Assembly (NCBI GenBank): GCA_036785325.1
Contig: JAXIVH010000069.1
Location: 654,848 to 718,847, forward strand
Direction of reading: 5' to 3'
Origin: Urophycis tenuis
Lineage: Eukaryota > Chordata > Actinopteri > Gadiformes > Phycidae
DNA length: 64,000 nucleotides
The notes beneath the pieces were generated by a model. It ran no database searches, was not told where the DNA came from, and saw only the letters and a program-made list of their open reading frames with translations. Positions 62,926-64,000 of this stretch are shown here, piece after piece. The position numbers and the translations under genes are program-made. Position 1 is the stretch's first letter, and each line of letters opens with the position of its first letter.

Positions 62926-63749
62926 CATACATACATACAGTATATACACATATATTGCGTTGATGCTTTGTTTGCGCTCAATGTGGTCAAATACAACTGT
63001 GAGATGTCTCTTCTTTCCCATGATGCATCTGTAGGAGCCGGGTCAGTGGGCCCGGGTTGGGTCAGGGTGGAAGTTAGCCCCGTCCTACCGGGTCCTCCTC
63101 CCCTGGTCCGGGAGCTGAGCCTCTCCCTCTCCTCCCAGGAGGACGTCATCGAGGAAACCATCTTGGTCTCTCCGCTGTGAGTGAGCAGGAATACCCTCAC
63201 GGCCCTCCACTGTGACGGAGCCTTTGAATTTCACTTTAAGAGATGAAAAACCAATGACACGCCCTGAACAGTAAACCAGCGTGCTTGTCTTTATGGGTTG
63301 TTTGTCCCTGTTGTTTTTATCTTTGTTTTACGGTCATGCCCGCTACTTTCTCGATTTTGAGTCAGTGTTGTTCTTTGTCTGCATTTTATGGTTGCTTTTA
63401 AACCGATGGTAGACTACAGCGTTCCGAGCGTGTGATAAATGATCTCTAAACTGAACACATTAATGTTGTCATCGTCGCCTCATCTGACAGGTTAAACGGC
63501 ACGGAGGGGTCTCTCTCCGTGAGGCTGGGGGCGTCGCCGTACGTCGGCGGTCCCGTCAGCGCGTCCCTGGTCGTCTTCAGCTCCCTGTGTCAGTACTACA
63601 ACGTGACGGAGGGCCGCTGGTGCAGTGACGGGCTGCGGCCACTGGAGGGCAGCACACTCCGCTCGGCGCACTGCCTCACCGGGCACCTCACGTTGTTCGG
63701 GGCCAGTCTGTTTGTTCACCCGGACGCCGTGGTGCTGCTGCTACCACCG
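45708..63749 (+). CDS. pkd1: Polycystin-1 (pkd1), 5' part: 22 exons, 2,755 codons, continues past the window
   Basis: Exons: 45,708-45,771; 46,331-46,511; 47,465-47,661; 48,225-48,343; 48,761-48,908; 49,727-50,001; 50,724-51,512; 51,715-51,846; 51,983-52,158; 52,302-52,438; 52,727-56,403; 56,536-56,688; 56,991-57,149; 57,667-57,949; 58,614-58,716; 59,394-59,522; 60,303-60,453; 60,542-60,682; 61,314-61,461; 61,803-62,504; 63,035-63,176; 63,491-63,749. All borders are GT-AG, phases agree throughout, and the sum is exactly 2,755 codons. Domain order: signal peptide, C-type lectin, LDL-A-like, PKD repeats, REJ module, GPS; the PLAT and membrane parts lie outside. It tracks human PKD1 closely from the lectin domain on. 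The N-terminal leucine-rich repeats, WSC domain and first PKD repeat of human PKD1 are absent. Which teleost pkd1 paralogue this is cannot be decided. Confidence 0.93.
46331..47661 (+). CDS. pkd1: pkd1 exons 2-3: C-type lectin domain
   Basis: Exon 2 (46,331-46,511) gives 'CPEGAQIEQVGQRCYWLSW' and 'WWEAHRACR', the first half of a C-type lectin fold. Exon 3 (47,465-47,661) gives 'CNERHALLCER', the closing Cys motif. The intron between them is mostly a TTC/TTG repeat (47,051-47,455) that runs to within about 10 bases of the exon 3 acceptor. In human PKD1 this domain follows the LRR, WSC and first PKD repeat; here it follows the signal peptide directly. Confidence 0.88.
47051..47455. repeat. (TTC/TTG)n tract forming the end of pkd1 intron 2
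   Basis: About 405 bp of TTC and TTCTTG triplets lies on the coding strand, ending 9 bases before the exon 3 acceptor. It is an extreme polypyrimidine-rich tract. The Ser/Cys, Leu/Val, Phe/Leu and Arg/Thr frames through it are not genes. Confidence 0.97.
47679..48000. repeat. Inverted pair of tRNA-like SINE fragments in pkd1 intron 3
   Basis: The plus strand at 47,690-47,770 has 'cagcgggtggagagggtcgt' and a B-box-like GGTTCAATTCC. The minus strand of 47,862-47,999 reads 'TTAGCTCAGTGGGTAGAGCG' and GATTCGATTCCC. The two similar tRNA-derived pieces face each other across the 'GCAGACGCTTTTGTCC' repeat. Confidence 0.6.
48689..48747. repeat. (ACTC)n microsatellite before the pkd1 exon 5 acceptor
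   Basis: The tetranucleotide run ends 13 bases before the acceptor CTACAG at 48,760 and contributes to the pyrimidine tract. Confidence 0.93.
49138..49565. mobile_element. MITE in pkd1 intron 5
   Basis: The left end reads GGCCGTGTTCCGATATCC and the right end is the near-exact reverse complement (GGCTGTGTTCCGATATCC). Inner parts such as 'tacttagc/gtactcactgag' also pair partly. It is roughly 430 bp with no coding capacity. I could not fix a target duplication, so the family is open. Confidence 0.6.
49727..50001 (+). CDS. pkd1: pkd1 exon 6: Cys-rich LDL-A-like region
   Basis: The exon carries 'NPFSCCSAAPLCNTTGGC' and further Cys residues, at the position of the LDL-receptor class A-like region of PKD1. 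It is followed by a 'PYDRSP...PPFYHLVADLPLRLGG' segment that leads to the next PKD-type block. Phases are 1 on entry and 0 on exit. Confidence 0.8.
52593..52726. repeat. (TG)n tract abutting the pkd1 exon 11 acceptor
   Basis: A pure TG run of about 50 bp passes into TGTGCG variants and ends at the acceptor CGTCGTAG. There is no ordinary pyrimidine tract; the TG repeat replaces it. Confidence 0.93.
52727..56403 (+). CDS. pkd1: pkd1 exon 11: giant 3,677-nt exon of PKD repeats
   Basis: A single open exon of about 1,225 codons contains a run of Ig-like PKD repeats, with signature motifs such as 'FDFGDGSP' (near 53,166), 'WDFGEASP' (53,439), 'WDFGDGSP' (53,961) and 'WNFGDSAE' (55,777), plus many N-glycosylation sites. 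The last ~250 codons begin the REJ module ('LRDLILDGSESRDPD'). It corresponds to the very large exon 15 of human PKD1 (about 3.6 kb as I recall it). The acceptor follows directly on a (TG)n tract. Confidence 0.92.
56536..62504 (+). CDS. pkd1: pkd1 exons 12-20: REJ module
   Basis: Nine exons continue the receptor-for-egg-jelly module: 'TLDLDEVTTSTGG' (exon 14), 'VEDQLGAKVVALNR' (exons 16-17), 'ILAYSLALTSHLNQ' (exon 17), 'LVRSLMRSRVRGEEPLSL' (exon 20). These match human PKD1 in the same order. Exon 20 (61,803-62,504) is 702 nt and includes a proline run and a glycine-rich loop of about 15 residues, low-complexity features that may be variable. Confidence 0.88.
57360..57401. repeat. (TA)n microsatellite in pkd1 intron 13
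   Basis: A TA run follows CTCTCT and lies between two inverted copies of 'cagttggtggtgg/tactgat' words near 57,285-57,345. The intron otherwise shows no gene. Confidence 0.85.
58106..58437. repeat. (AGT)n trinucleotide tract in pkd1 intron 14
   Basis: About 330 bp of AGT repeats with scattered variants. Just upstream, a ~37-bp unit ('gatcattacaattcaatggg') is repeated three times (57,978-58,095). The Ser-, Val- and Leu-rich frames through it are artefacts. Confidence 0.95.
58735..59041. repeat. 14-bp minisatellite at the start of pkd1 intron 15
   Basis: About 22 tandem copies of a 14-bp unit ATAGGACCACACAC, with variants ending CATGCAC or CATAC, begin about 18 bases after the exon 15 donor. 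The minus strand reads as Cys-Gly-Pro-Met repeats, which is not a gene. Confidence 0.95.
60720..61061 (+). mobile_element. LINE 3'-end-like fragment with (GTCT)n tail in pkd1 intron 18
   Basis: The sequence 'ttcttaaggtttctgtctgt...gggttaagg' leads to 'cagggatcattaaagtattt' and a (CTGT)n tail. This resembles the 3' end of a fish non-LTR element. A second short copy of the tail ('ggatcattaaagtatttctg') is at 26,116-26,170 in asb3 copy B. No coding part remains. Confidence 0.5.
62866..62920. repeat. (TA)n then (CATA)n microsatellite in pkd1 intron 20
   Basis: A long TA run continues into CATA tetranucleotides (to about 62,938). It lies about 100 bp before the exon 21 acceptor at 63,034. Confidence 0.93.
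63491..63749 (+). CDS. pkd1: pkd1 exon 22: GPS autoproteolysis motif
   Basis: The exon encodes 'SLCQYYN', 'WCSDGLRPLEG' and 'CLTGHLTLFGASLF', the GPS motif with its conserved Cys and Trp residues. Self-cleavage is expected between Leu and Thr of 'HL/T', with the Thr codon at 63,690-63,692. This matches the HL/T site of human PKD1. The first transmembrane segment should follow in exons beyond the window. The intron begins at 63,750 and contains a ~28-base poly(G). Confidence 0.9.
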
Positions 63750-64000
63750 GTATGGAGGGAGCTTTCTCGTTTGGTGGGGGGGGGGGGGGGGGGGGGGGGG
63801 GGGCTGTGTTAAGAATGAGTGAGTCATGATCAAAGAGCTTTTTATTTTATTTGCCTCGATTGAAGCTGGTTGGTCTCATCGAGATGAAACATCTCTTGTT
63901 ACCAGAGTGAGATTGGAAAAATACCATTAGAAAATAAGTTTATCCCTTGATCATATCCTTTGCTATAAGATAGAGTACAATGAAAGATAAAATAAAGTAG

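Overview
The window is nuclear DNA of a ray-finned (teleost-type) fish. Genes are split by GT-AG introns, and the sequence is crowded with LINEs, non-autonomous DNA transposons, tRNA-derived SINE-like pieces and long microsatellites of the kinds common in teleosts. I see no prokaryotic gene, CRISPR array or virus. The species cannot be named from the sequence.

Two gene families explain the coding content. On the minus strand lie three tandem copies of an ankyrin-repeat/SOCS-box gene resembling ASB3: copy A 6,796-14,699, copy B 22,705-28,374, copy C 35,268-43,396. I could read nine phase-compatible exons for A (515 aa) and B (523 aa). C keeps exons 2-9 but its first exon is badly eroded. On the plus strand, a polycystin-1 (pkd1) gene starts at 45,708 and runs off the right edge. 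Its 22 visible exons join without a frame break into 2,755 codons, from a signal peptide to the GPS cleavage motif; the membrane part lies outside the window.

The architecture is a tandem segmental duplication. The repeating unit is 'asb3 (minus), then the 5' part of pkd1 (plus)', cut in pkd1 intron 7. Pkd1-derived relics ending at the same intron-7 point occur near 5.22, 22.11 and 34.42 kb, and the intact gene carries the matching point near 51.69 kb. The unit edges are thus about 5,223-22,108, 22,109-34,418 and 34,419-51,692, with a fourth unit entering from the left. In the two left relics an unassigned non-LTR reverse transcriptase has replaced most pkd1 exons. In the third, exons 2 and 3 are fused by an intron-spanning deletion.

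Because the units are paralogous, many insertions can be read against an empty site. These include a TTAA-flanked MITE (with a hAT nested in one copy), a second hAT, a TAA-flanked Harbinger-like MITE, an L2-type LINE, an APE-type LINE with a full open reading frame, and a 511-bp retroposon together with a 19-bp stub of the same end. The most unusual is a 3.5-kb foldback element between copy B and the third relic, whose arms are 7 and 8 tandem copies of a ~177-bp monomer.

If expressed, the asb3 copies would be substrate receptors of cullin-RING ubiquitin ligases and pkd1 a large membrane receptor-like protein. Nothing in the sequence links their functions; their pairing is positional.
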